Assembly (NCBI GenBank): GCA_904420175.1
Contig: CAJFUF010000013.1
Coordinates: 28,610 to 92,609 of the forward strand
Length of the DNA stretch: 64,000 bases
Source: Candidatus Schneewindia gallinarum
GTDB lineage: Bacteria; Bacillota; Clostridia; Oscillospirales; Ruminococcaceae
Direction of reading: 5' to 3'
Shown here: piece after piece, positions 1-8,505 of the stretch
Layout of the letters: the number at the start of each line of letters is the position of its first letter
Numbering within the stretch: position 1 is the stretch's first letter
Made by a program: the position numbers and the translations under genes
Notes under the pieces: generated by a model
What the model was told of the DNA's origin: nothing
The model's input: the letters and a program-made list of their open reading frames with translations, nothing else
Database searches by the model: none

Positions 1-1
1 C

Positions 2-715
2 CGGTCCGTGCTTGGGCTGCTGTGGAGCGTACTGAACCCGCTGCTGATGATGGCGGTTATTTCCACCGTGTTTTCTACAGTGATGCGAATCAGCGTTGCA
101 AACTTTCATCTGTATTATTTAACTGCCGCCGTGGTGTACAATTTTATTTCCGAGGCGACCAACGGTGCGATGACCTCCGTGTTTACCTCCGGGGCCATTA
201 TGAAGAAGGTCTATATTCCAAAGTACATCTTCCCGCTGGAGAAGGTGCTGTTTTCCTTTGTCAACATGCTGTTTTCCCTTATTGCGGTTTTAATCGTGAT
301 TATCATCACCATGGTGGTGAATCCGGGCTCGGTCAGTTTTTCATGGACCATGCTGCTGTTCCCCATCCCGCTTATCATGGCGCTGATTTTTTCTTTCGGC
401 CTCGGCCTGCTGCTTGCAGCAGCAACGGTTTTCTTTCGGGATATTATGCACTTGTATGGGGTTTTCCTTACCGCCTGGATGTATGCGACACCGATTATTT
501 GGGACATGGCAAGTATGCAGAACCCCTTGATTCTCACAATTATGAAATTCAACCCAATGTATTATTATGTAACCTTTTTCCGGGACGTAATGATTTACAA
601 CCGGGTTCCCAGCATCCCTTTTATGCTGGCGGGGCTGGCCTGTGCCGTTGTGATGCTTCTAATCGGTCTGGCTGTGTTTAAGAAAAAACAGGACATGTTT
701 GTCCTGTACATGTAG
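2..715 (+). CDS. ABC-2 type polysaccharide export permease (Wzm/TagG-like), 5' truncated
   Basis: Membrane subunit of an ABC exporter that moves an undecaprenyl-linked surface glycan across the cytoplasmic membrane. The frame is open to the left edge and reads R-S before the first GTG, giving the family sequence RSVLGLLWSVLNPLLMM, so the true start lies outside the window and the GTG at 8 is internal. About six hydrophobic segments follow, with the PMYYYVTFFRD loop before the last pair, as is usual in the family. The gene ends 11 bases before the partner ATPase. Family assignment is firm; the exported polymer is not known. Confidence 0.88.
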   Translation, partial: RSVLGLLWSVLNPLLMMAVISTVFSTVMRISVANFHLYYLTAAVVYNFISEATNGAMTSVFTSGAIMKKVYIPKYIFPLEKVLFSFVNMLFSLIAVLIVIIITMVVNPGSVSFSWTMLLFPIPLIMALIFSFGLGLLLAAATVFFRDIMHLYGVFLTAWMYATPIIWDMASMQNPLILTIMKFNPMYYYVTFFRDVMIYNRVPSIPFMLAGLACAVVMLLIGLAVFKKKQDMFVLYM

Positions 716-726
716 GGGGGAGCAGT

Positions 727-1470
727 ATGGGCGACTATGCAGTAGAGGTCAACAATGTGACCATGCGGTTCAACCTTGCAACACAGAAGGTGGACAGCCT
801 AAAGGAATATGTTATCAAGCTTTTTAAGAAGCAGCTGTTTTTTAAGGAGTTTCTGGCCGTTAACGACGTCTCCTTCAAGGTGAAAAAGGGGGAGGTGTTC
901 GGGCTGATTGGCCTGAACGGCTCTGGGAAAAGTACCCTGTTAAAAATGATTGCAGGCGTCTATAAGCCGTCCAAGGGATCCATCCGGACAGAGGGGGTCA
1001 TTGCCCCCATGATTGAACTGGGCGCCGGGTTTGATATGGAGCTGACGGCAAGGGAGAACATCTACCTGAACGGATCGGTTCTTGGTTTTTCCAAGCAGTT
1101 TATCAACAGTGTGTTCGACGAGATTGTAGAGTTTACGGAACTGGCACCGTTTCTCGATGTACCAATGAAGAACTATTCCTCCGGTATGGTGGCCCGGGTT
1201 GGTTTTGCCATTTCCACCGTTACAAAGCCGGATATCCTGATTGTGGATGAGATTCTGGCAGTGGGGGACTTTCTCTTTCAGCAGAAATGCGAGGCGCGGA
1301 TTAACCAGCTGATGGAGCGGGGAACCACCGTCATCATTGTGTCGCACTCGATCGAGCAGATTGAGCGGTTGTGCGACCGGGTTGCATGGCTGGAAAAGGG
1401 TAAACTTAAAATGATTGGCGAATGCCAGGAAGTATGCGACATTTATAAAAACAGCGGGAGAACAGAGTGA
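727..1470 (+). CDS. Polysaccharide export ABC transporter ATP-binding protein (Wzt/TagH-like)
   Basis: ATPase that powers the preceding permease. Seen in the 247 aa: Walker A GLNGSGKST (62-70), signature YSSGM (150-154), Walker B ILIVDE (170-175), and the H-loop histidine near 207. The LGAGFDMELTARENIYLNG stretch is typical of the Wzt/TagH branch. The protein stops just after the nucleotide-binding domain, so it lacks the C-terminal glycan-recognition domain of O9a-type Wzt; export is then probably not chain-end selective (inference). A GGGGGGAG ribosome binding site precedes the ATG. Likely co-transcribed with the glycosyltransferases downstream. Confidence 0.92.
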   Translation: MGDYAVEVNNVTMRFNLATQKVDSLKEYVIKLFKKQLFFKEFLAVNDVSFKVKKGEVFGLIGLNGSGKSTLLKMIAGVYKPSKGSIRTEGVIAPMIELGAGFDMELTARENIYLNGSVLGFSKQFINSVFDEIVEFTELAPFLDVPMKNYSSGMVARVGFAISTVTKPDILIVDEILAVGDFLFQQKCEARINQLMERGTTVIIVSHSIEQIERLCDRVAWLEKGKLKMIGECQEVCDIYKNSGRTE

Positions 1471-1479
1471 GGAAACCAC

Positions 1480-3258
1480 ATGAAGGACAAAATACTACGA
1501 GGATGGCGTTATTTTAAAAAAAATGGTTTTGTTAAAACCGTTAAAAGACTATTTTTAGGATTAAAAATAAAACTGTTTGGGCAGAAAAAACAGCCAGAGC
1601 CTCAAGAATACCCTGTCGGACCGGATGAAGTAGAACTTCAGAGGCAACGGGAAACAGTATTCCCAGAACCACCTTTCATCAGTGTAGTAGTACCACTTTA
1701 TAATACAGAGTTATCCTATCTGGAAGAGATGGTAAACTCGGTGCGTGCACAGACATACTCCAGATGGGAACTTTGCCTGGCGGATGCTAGTGATTCGAAT
1801 CATGCACAGGTAGGGGAATATTGCCTTTCCGTAGCATGCAAAGATTCCCGCATCCGATACCGGCACTTGGAAAAGAATCTGGGCATTTCCGGAAATAGCA
1901 ACCAGGCTGCCGAAATGGCCAGAGGGGACTATATTGCCTTATTAGATCACGATGATACTTATACGCCGGATGCACTTTTTGAAATTGCACAGGCGGTTGT
2001 ACAATTTCACCCGGATGTTATTTATACGGATGAAGATAAAATTTCTATAGAGGGGAAGCGGTACCATCCCTTCTATAAACCGGATTGGTCCCCGGATCTG
2101 CTATATTCACAGATGTATATTTGTCATCTTCTGGTTTTTACAAAGGAACTATTTTTTGCAGTCGGAGGATTTGATGAGAAGGCCTCCGGAAGCCAAGATT
2201 ATGATTTAATGTTGCGCCTGTCGGAACAGACAAAACAAATTTATCATATTCCAAAGGTCCTGTACTCCTGGAGGGAGACACCGTCCTCCACCTCCATTAA
2301 CCCAAATTCAAAACCCTATGCTCATATGGCGGGCTTGAATGCGCTGGACGCCCACTTGAAAAGGAGGTATCAAGGGCGCGCCCATGCTGAAGAAACTGAG
2401 TATACTTATGTTTACAGGGCACGGTTTCACACACTGGAAAAGAATCCGAAAGTTTCTGTTATTATACCAACCAAGGATCATCCGGAACTTCTTCAAAACT
2501 GCGTGGAAAGTATTCTCCAAAAAACAAATTACCCGAATTATGAAATTTTGGTTTTGGACAATAATTCAGAAGAGGAAAAAACTTTCCAGCTGTTTAAAAC
2601 ATTGGCCCAGAACGAAAGGATCTCGGTTATTCCCGCGAAATTTGACTTTAACTGGTCAAAATTAAATAATTTTGGGATGCAGCATGCCACTGGAGACGTT
2701 TTTATATTTTTAAACAATGACACACAGATTATATCTCCGGATTGGATGACATTTTTGGCAGAAAATGCACTCAGGGAAGAGATTGGAGTCGTTGGGGCAT
2801 TATTATTGTATGAAGACGGAACGATTCAGCATTCGGGTGTGGTTGTCGGCATGGGGGGATGGGCTGACCATGTGTATAAAGGCGAAAAACCAGTGCATTA
2901 CGCCCCTGTTTTTATTTCTCCGGTTATTAACCGAAATGTCCTGGCAGTGACAGGCGCGTGCATGGCAATTTCACGCGCCACAATTAAAAAAATTGGCCAG
3001 TTTAATGAAGACTTTATTATCTGTGGCAGCGATGTGGAGATTTGTCTTCGCGCTTATCATGCTGGGTTATATAACTTGCTTTGTGCAGATGCACGGTTGT
3101 ACCATTTGGAGTCAAAAAGTAGAGATGCATATATACCAGAGATTGATTTTACCCTTTCAAAGAAGTTCTATGCTCCTTACAGAGAAGGGGAAGATCCTTT
3201 CTACAACCCCAATTTAGACAAATTTAGCTGTGTTCCGCGGGAAAGGAGTTTAAAATGA
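1480..3258 (+). CDS. Tandem GT2-family glycosyltransferase
   Basis: Cytoplasmic glycosyltransferase with two GT-A domains. The first spans about 66-290 (FISVVVPLYN opening, DHDD metal site at 156-159). The second spans about 324-560 (KVSVIIPTKD opening, NNDT at 412-415). The N-terminal 60 residues are basic. Two-domain GT2 proteins of this kind build O-antigen, rhamnan or teichoic-type chains; donor and acceptor cannot be read here. The ATG follows GAGTGAGGAAACC, and the stop overlaps the next start as ATGA, so the two are translationally coupled. The DNA is visibly AT-richer than the exporter genes before it. Confidence 0.85.
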   Translation: MKDKILRGWRYFKKNGFVKTVKRLFLGLKIKLFGQKKQPEPQEYPVGPDEVELQRQRETVFPEPPFISVVVPLYNTELSYLEEMVNSVRAQTYSRWELCLADASDSNHAQVGEYCLSVACKDSRIRYRHLEKNLGISGNSNQAAEMARGDYIALLDHDDTYTPDALFEIAQAVVQFHPDVIYTDEDKISIEGKRYHPFYKPDWSPDLLYSQMYICHLLVFTKELFFAVGGFDEKASGSQDYDLMLRLSEQTKQIYHIPKVLYSWRETPSSTSINPNSKPYAHMAGLNALDAHLKRRYQGRAHAEETEYTYVYRARFHTLEKNPKVSVIIPTKDHPELLQNCVESILQKTNYPNYEILVLDNNSEEEKTFQLFKTLAQNERISVIPAKFDFNWSKLNNFGMQHATGDVFIFLNNDTQIISPDWMTFLAENALREEIGVVGALLLYEDGTIQHSGVVVGMGGWADHVYKGEKPVHYAPVFISPVINRNVLAVTGACMAISRATIKKIGQFNEDFIICGSDVEICLRAYHAGLYNLLCADARLYHLESKSRDAYIPEIDFTLSKKFYAPYREGEDPFYNPNLDKFSCVPRERSLK

Positions 3259-4526
3259 ACAAGAATGGGAAGGTAGCTCGGGTTTTAAAAAAATCTGAGT
3301 TCTTAAAACGGGCATACCGCGCTGCGAAAATTATGAGCGGCGGGATAAAAGTAACAAACACTGCAATTGAGGAGATTATGCCCCTCAGACCAAGAAAAGC
3401 GGAATCCCAAAAACTTAGACTTAATCTTTTGGTTCCTTCCATAAAAAAAGAGCATGTTTTTGGCGGAATCTCAACTGCATTAAAATTTTTTAATAACTTG
3501 GCGGACGAACTGGGTGCAGAAAGAAGGCTTCTTGTCCTTGACGCGAATGTCTCAAAGAAGGACATAGAGAATGGATTTTCCGATTATGTACTGGTTCCCT
3601 GCTCACAAAATGTCTGTTGTGATAAGCAGATTGTAGATTTAAAAGATAGAAAGAATGAGACATTCCCTGTTACTGGAAAAGATTTGTTTATTGCCACCGG
3701 TTGGTGGACTGCTTATACAATTGCACCGGTCATAAAATGGCAGGCAATGACGTATCAACAGAAAATTAAAAACTTAATCTACTTGATTCAGGACTATGAG
3801 CCTAATTTCTATCCTTGGTCCACACGGTACATGCTTGCGGAAGGCACCTATAAAATGGATATTCCCACAACGGCCGTTTTTAATTCTTCCCAACTGAGAG
3901 ACTATTTTAAGGCCAATGGGTATGTGTTTGATAAAGAATATTGCTTTGATCCTGTTTTAAACGAAGTTTTGAAGCGGTATTTGAATACACATCCTGCAGA
4001 AAGTGTGCAGAGGAAAAAGCAGATACTTGTTTACGGAAGGCCTTCCGTCTCAAGAAATGCATTCGAGTTATTGATAGATGCCTTAATGCGGTGGAGTGAA
4101 GAGTATCCTGAAGCGAGGGAATGGAAAGTCTATTCTGCTGGTGAGGCATTCGATAATATCGAACTAAAAAACAAAGTCGTTTTAGAGGTGTTGGGAAAGC
4201 TTTCTTTAGAGCAATATGCAAAATTTATGACAGAAACTTATGCTGGAATTTCGCTCATGGTCTCTCCCCATCCCAGCTACCCCCCCCTGGAAATGTCTAC
4301 ATTTGGCATTAAAACGATAACCAATACTTATGCAAATAAAGATTTAAAAAGCTTTAATGAAAGCATTGTTTCGTTAAAGTATTGCACGCCTGAGATAATT
4401 TCGAATGAATTAACGAAGATATGTATTGGTTATCAAAAATTTTCTGACTACAGTATTAACAGAGAATATCTGCGAGGACATGGCTCCTTTTTTGAAGTGA
4501 TTCAAAAGTTAGCGGAAGAGGTGTAG
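3255..4526 (+). CDS. WsaF-like GT-B glycosyltransferase
   Basis: Probable glycosyltransferase of the WsaF (rhamnosyltransferase) type. The N-terminal domain has the family pattern RLNLLVPSIKKEHVFGGIST (about 55-74), followed by the WWTAYTIAPVIKW region. The C-terminal GT-B half carries VYGRPSVSRNAFELL near 257 and SPHPSYPPLEMSTFG near 340, where the conserved Glu contacts the nucleotide sugar in this superfamily. It overlaps the preceding gene by 4 bases and precedes a DUF2142 membrane protein, so it belongs to the glycan operon. Rhamnose specificity is an inference from the family, not visible here. Confidence 0.75.
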   Translation: MNKNGKVARVLKKSEFLKRAYRAAKIMSGGIKVTNTAIEEIMPLRPRKAESQKLRLNLLVPSIKKEHVFGGISTALKFFNNLADELGAERRLLVLDANVSKKDIENGFSDYVLVPCSQNVCCDKQIVDLKDRKNETFPVTGKDLFIATGWWTAYTIAPVIKWQAMTYQQKIKNLIYLIQDYEPNFYPWSTRYMLAEGTYKMDIPTTAVFNSSQLRDYFKANGYVFDKEYCFDPVLNEVLKRYLNTHPAESVQRKKQILVYGRPSVSRNAFELLIDALMRWSEEYPEAREWKVYSAGEAFDNIELKNKVVLEVLGKLSLEQYAKFMTETYAGISLMVSPHPSYPPLEMSTFGIKTITNTYANKDLKSFNESIVSLKYCTPEIISNELTKICIGYQKFSDYSINREYLRGHGSFFEVIQKLAEEV

Positions 4527-4534
4527 TTCCTTAG

Positions 4535-6487
4535 ATGCGTAAGAGACAGAAAATAACTTTGTTAATTATAATAGGAATAATAATTATTTTTTGCATAGGA
4601 TTTTATTTGCTATGGGTTCGTCCCGCATCATTTCAAGACTATACCGAGTCCAACAGTGTCCAAACTGAAGCAAGTACTTTAACCTATCTTTCCAATAAAA
4701 AGCTTGTACAGTCTTTTGAGGTGGATAATGACATTAAAAGTTTTAGTGTGTCCTTTTTCTTCCCTGGGGCTGATACAGGAGAACTAATAACAGTACAATT
4801 GCAGGACCAAAATGGAAATATTTATTTTCAAGAAACCTATACGTTTAATGAGTTAAAAGAGAACTCTAAATTTATACTGGAAGAGGAGATAACAGGAAAA
4901 CAGGGGGAAATTTTTGAGATAGTTATAAAAGGGAGTCCATCCAATACTACTGATAGTATAGGCGTATTAACTTCCGTACACAGCGAATACAGTGAAGGCG
5001 AACTATTTGTTGATGGGAAAAGCACCCAGCAGGACATTGCTTTTTCCTTGACAGGTGGTAACTGTGCATTTTTAAATTCTGTTTATATAATTTTTGTGCT
5101 TTTTATCTTATTCTCAGTAATTCTTATATATTATTTTGTGCTTGTAAAGAAAGCGACAATAGAAAAATGTTTCGCTGTAATTGCTTTGGTTTGTGGAATT
5201 ATTTACCTGTTTTTAGGTACGCCTTATTCTGGCTATGATGAGGCCGCTCATATGGATACAGCATATAGATTTTCCGACTTAATGATGGGAAATGGATTTG
5301 AGACAGAAACGGGCGGGTACTTAAGAAGATCCGGAGATACGATGGAGGGATTTACCCAAGGACAGGCTGGTTTAAGCCAGCTTAAGGTTATTCATGATGA
5401 GTTGTTTTCTTTTTCCTCAGATTCTAGACTAATAGAAGTGAAGGGGAGAAATGTTAGCCAAAATCCGTTTTTTTATGGTCCAGCTGCACTAGGAATAACG
5501 ATAGCGCGTTTATTTAATTTGGGAAGAGTTCCAATGATTTATTTGGCCAGACTTCTCAATCTATTATATTTCATTGGGATGGCATATTTTTCGATTAAAC
5601 GAGCGCCTTTGGGAAAGATGATATTTGCAGCTGTCGGGTTACTTCCGATGACCTTGTCCCTAGCTGCTTCTTTTTCATATGATGCGTTTATGATGGGAAT
5701 TACCTTTTTATGTATTTCTTATCTTTTAGCGCTTATCTACGAGAAAGAAAAAATAAAAACAAAGGATTTGTTTTTATTTATAATATTTGCAGCTTTAATG
5801 GCTCCAGCAAAAGTGATTTATATTTTAATATTAGGGCTTATTTTTTTGATACCAAGAGAGCGTTTTTCAAATTCTTCAAAATACTATCGTACGATAGTAA
5901 TGATTCTTGGCTTTTCGATTTTATCGCTTGTTATTTTTAATTTTTCGAGTGTTGTCAACATTTTTTTGCCGAAAGTCAGTAGATATCCTGGAACAGAAGG
6001 ACTAAGCTATTATTCTCTAGGCTATGCATTAACTCATATTCCATATATGATTAGTATTGCATACAATACTTTGATCCATAAGCTGGATCACTATTTAACG
6101 TATATGATAGGGGGAGTATATACACAGCCTCTAAGTATTTGGTTATGCAGCGCTTTTGGAGTGACTTTACTGTTAAGTGCATTAAAAACAGAAAAAAAAC
6201 CACTTCTCATTTCAAAAAAACATAAAATTTGTTATGCTGTAGTTTTTTTAGGTGTATTTGTAGCTGCTCATCTTGCAATGCTAACTTCGTTTACTATAAT
6301 GGGTTCGCCAGTAGTTGAAGGCGTACAAGGGCGATACTTATTACCGGTTCTTCCGTTAATATTATTATTAGGAAGAAGTGGGATTGTTGTTTTGAAGAAA
6401 AATATAGATAAGTCATTACTTTTTATAGCATTTTCTCTTCATGGGGTAGCAGCAATTCAAATATTTCAAAGAATTATTACTAGATAA
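4535..6487 (+). CDS. DUF2142 polytopic membrane protein
   Basis: A 650 aa integral membrane protein. One N-terminal membrane segment (about 7-27) is followed by an extracytoplasmic beta-rich region of about 140 residues, then ten or more membrane segments. GYDEAAHMDTAYR just after the third hydrophobic segment matches the D-E-x-x-H motif of DUF2142, a family of GT-C-like proteins found in surface polysaccharide loci. Such proteins are thought to transfer lipid-linked sugars on the outer face; activity is not shown. A weak ribosome binding site precedes the ATG. This gene has the strongest AT bias in the window. Confidence 0.75.
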   Translation: MRKRQKITLLIIIGIIIIFCIGFYLLWVRPASFQDYTESNSVQTEASTLTYLSNKKLVQSFEVDNDIKSFSVSFFFPGADTGELITVQLQDQNGNIYFQETYTFNELKENSKFILEEEITGKQGEIFEIVIKGSPSNTTDSIGVLTSVHSEYSEGELFVDGKSTQQDIAFSLTGGNCAFLNSVYIIFVLFILFSVILIYYFVLVKKATIEKCFAVIALVCGIIYLFLGTPYSGYDEAAHMDTAYRFSDLMMGNGFETETGGYLRRSGDTMEGFTQGQAGLSQLKVIHDELFSFSSDSRLIEVKGRNVSQNPFFYGPAALGITIARLFNLGRVPMIYLARLLNLLYFIGMAYFSIKRAPLGKMIFAAVGLLPMTLSLAASFSYDAFMMGITFLCISYLLALIYEKEKIKTKDLFLFIIFAALMAPAKVIYILILGLIFLIPRERFSNSSKYYRTIVMILGFSILSLVIFNFSSVVNIFLPKVSRYPGTEGLSYYSLGYALTHIPYMISIAYNTLIHKLDHYLTYMIGGVYTQPLSIWLCSAFGVTLLLSALKTEKKPLLISKKHKICYAVVFLGVFVAAHLAMLTSFTIMGSPVVEGVQGRYLLPVLPLILLLGRSGIVVLKKNIDKSLLFIAFSLHGVAAIQIFQRIITR

Positions 6488-6763
6488 GTGCAAGTGTTAC
6501 TTAAGTTATTTTTATTTTGTAACCTGCTGACTTTGTTTTTAATGGGCTTTGATAAACACCGCGCGCGACGGGGAGGGCGGCGCATTCGGGAGCGGACGCT
6601 GCTTCTCTGTTCTGCCTGTTTCGGCGGTTTCGGAGCATTGCTTGGGATGTTTTTATTCCGGCATAAGACAAAGCATCTGCGCTTCCGGATCCTGCTTCCG
6701 TTATTCTGCGTGCTGCAGGCTGCGGCGCTGCTGTTCCTCGTGCATAATCAAAATTTCATTTAA
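6488..6763 (+). CDS. DUF1294 small membrane protein
   Basis: A 91 aa protein with two to three membrane segments and the DUF1294 core FDKHRARRGGRRIRERTLL followed by a glycine-rich GGFGALLGMFLFRHKTKH stretch. The GTG start abuts the stop of the DUF2142 gene; a later ATG at 6543 would remove the first membrane segment and is less likely. Function is unknown; these proteins are common single-copy inner-membrane proteins in Firmicutes. Base composition returns to the G+C-rich background inside this gene, so it probably marks the right edge of the glycan locus. Confidence 0.75.
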   Translation: MQVLLKLFLFCNLLTLFLMGFDKHRARRGGRRIRERTLLLCSACFGGFGALLGMFLFRHKTKHLRFRILLPLFCVLQAAALLFLVHNQNFI

Positions 6764-6781
6764 AAGGAGAGACCAAGTACA

Positions 6782-7234
6782 ATGGAAACAACACCCATGA
6801 AGCAAACCGGCAGAATCATCTGCATTACCGGCTTGGTGGCGGTACTTCTCGAACTGCTGTCCACCCTAATCTACGTTATTTTCCCTTATAACAGCACCAG
6901 TGCGCTGTGGAGCAACGAGCTGGTTGTTAAGTTCATGTCCATGATTTACCCTGTGCTGATTGCCGCTGCGGCTGTGTTGTTCTTTTCCATGCTGCTGTTT
7001 GGCAAGGACAGGGACTGCTCCCGTGTTTTGAAGGTTTGCTCAGTCATTGCCTTTGTGGCAGCGGCCTACAGCCTTGTTTACACAGCAACCGACTCCCTGT
7101 TGATTTTAAACAACTCCTCCGTTTACCGTGCTTTTGGCGAGATTTTTTACAACATCCGCCTGTTTTTAACCTCCCTGCTCTGGCCGTCCTTCATTGTGGG
7201 CGTGCTGGCGGAAGGGCTGCGGCGCGCACGTTGA
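6782..7234 (+). CDS. Four-helix membrane protein, unknown function
   Basis: Not recognised with confidence. The 150 aa product has four predicted membrane segments (about 11-32, 53-75, 87-110, 122-143) joined by short loops and no enzymatic motif; size and topology resemble DUF2975-type proteins. AAAGGAGAG lies 8 bases before the ATG. It follows the DUF1294 gene by 18 bases and may share its transcript, ending at the hairpin at 7255. Confidence 0.6.
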   Translation: METTPMKQTGRIICITGLVAVLLELLSTLIYVIFPYNSTSALWSNELVVKFMSMIYPVLIAAAAVLFFSMLLFGKDRDCSRVLKVCSVIAFVAAAYSLVYTATDSLLILNNSSVYRAFGEIFYNIRLFLTSLLWPSFIVGVLAEGLRRAR

Positions 7235-7250
7235 CAGACCGGGAATGGAA

Positions 7251-7279
7251 TTGCGGCTTCTCTGCTTCTATGCTACAAT
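7251..7279 (+). promoter_or_regulatory. Promoter of glycerol dehydrogenase gene
   Basis: TTGCGG (7251-7256), 17-base spacer, TACAAT (7274-7279). The -10 lies in the loop of the hairpin that follows the previous gene. Confidence 0.55.
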
Positions 7280-7304
7280 AGGGGCAGAGAAGCCTTTTTA
7301 TTTT
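7255..7304 (+). terminator. Intrinsic terminator overlapping a promoter
   Basis: GGCTTCTCTGC (7255-7265) pairs with GCAGAGAAGCC (7284-7294), followed by TTTTTATTTT. The 18-base loop holds the -10 of the next promoter. Confidence 0.65.
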
Positions 7305-7371
7305 GGGCGGGCCGCCGGCCGGAATTGGCGGCCGCTGCGTGCCGGAGCGGCGCAGTGAAGGAGAGTGAACA

Positions 7372-8460
7372 ATGGCACATATTATCATTGCCCCTTCAAA
7401 ATACGTGCAGGGTGCCGGGGAACTTCGTAATCTGAAAACATATGTGGAAACATTGGGCAACAAGCCACTGGTTTTGGTCAGCCCCTCCGGGATGCAGCGG
7501 GTGCGGCCTGCAATTGAGGAGAGCTTTGGCGGTGCGGAACTTGTGTTCGACGCCTTTGGCGGCGAGTGCTGTAAACAGGAAATTGACCGGCTGTGCGCCG
7601 TGATGGAGGCAAAGGGCTGCGACCTGGTGATTGGCGTCGGCGGCGGAAAAATTCTTGACACGGCCAAAGCAGTGGCCTATTACCAAAAGACGCCGGTGGC
7701 GGTGGTGCCCACCATTGCCTCCACAGATGCACCGTGCAGCGCACTTTCCGTCCTGTACACTCCCGACGGGGTGTTTGAGCGGTACCTGTTCCTGCCGGCC
7801 AACCCGAACCTTGTCCTGGTGGACACCGACATTGTCAGCCGTGCCCCGGCCAGGCTTCTGGTGTCCGGTATGGGCGATGCGCTTGCAACCTATTTTGAAG
7901 CGGCTGCCACGGCGGCCAGCGGAAGCGCCACCTGTGCAGGCGGCGCCGTTACCACCGCGGCGCTTGCCCTTGCCCGGCTGTGCTATGATACATTGTTGGA
8001 GAACGGCCTGAAGGCCCGGCTTGCGGTGGAGCAGGGGGTGTGCACCCCGGCAGTGGAAAAAGTGGTGGAAGCCAACACCTATTTAAGCGGGATCGGCTTC
8101 GAGAGCGGCGGCCTCGCAGGGGCGCACGCCATCCATAACGGCCTGACGGTGCTGAAGGCCTGCCACGGCATGTACCACGGGGAAAAGGTGGCATTCGGCA
8201 CCCTGACCCAGCTTGTGCTGGAGAACGCCTCAAACGAGCAGCTGGATGAAGTAATCACCTTCTGCCTGGATGTGGGGCTGCCTGTAACGCTGGAGGATCT
8301 TGGCATTACCGATCCCAGTGATGAGGATTTGATGGCGGTGGCCCATGCGGCCTGCGCCGATGGGGAAAGCATTTACAATATGCCGGTTCCCATCACCCCG
8401 GAAAAGGTGTTTGCGGCCTTAAAGGCGGCGGATGCCATCGGCCATTATTACAAGGACTAA
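7372..8460 (+). CDS. gldA: Glycerol dehydrogenase
   Basis: NAD+-dependent, zinc-dependent oxidation of glycerol to dihydroxyacetone (or the reverse). The 362 aa length fits the family. GVGGGK (88-93) binds the nucleotide; PTIASTDAPCSALSV (113-127) is the family substrate-region signature. Zinc ligands are Asp in GMGDALATYFEA (about 169) and histidines in GAHAIHNGL (about 252) and YHGEKVAFG (about 270). Start chosen after GAAGGAGAGTGAACA. It has its own promoter and a strong terminator, so it is monocistronic. Confidence 0.93.
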   Translation: MAHIIIAPSKYVQGAGELRNLKTYVETLGNKPLVLVSPSGMQRVRPAIEESFGGAELVFDAFGGECCKQEIDRLCAVMEAKGCDLVIGVGGGKILDTAKAVAYYQKTPVAVVPTIASTDAPCSALSVLYTPDGVFERYLFLPANPNLVLVDTDIVSRAPARLLVSGMGDALATYFEAAATAASGSATCAGGAVTTAALALARLCYDTLLENGLKARLAVEQGVCTPAVEKVVEANTYLSGIGFESGGLAGAHAIHNGLTVLKACHGMYHGEKVAFGTLTQLVLENASNEQLDEVITFCLDVGLPVTLEDLGITDPSDEDLMAVAHAACADGESIYNMPVPITPEKVFAALKAADAIGHYYKD

Positions 8461-8497
8461 AAAAAGCCCGGATGTCAAAGACATCCGGGCTTTTTTC
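8461..8497. terminator. Bidirectional intrinsic terminator
   Basis: AAAAAGCCCGGATGTC, AAA loop, GACATCCGGGCTTTTTT. It serves the convergent gldA and M20D genes. Confidence 0.9.
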
Positions 8498-8505
8498 TTT
8501 TCCGC

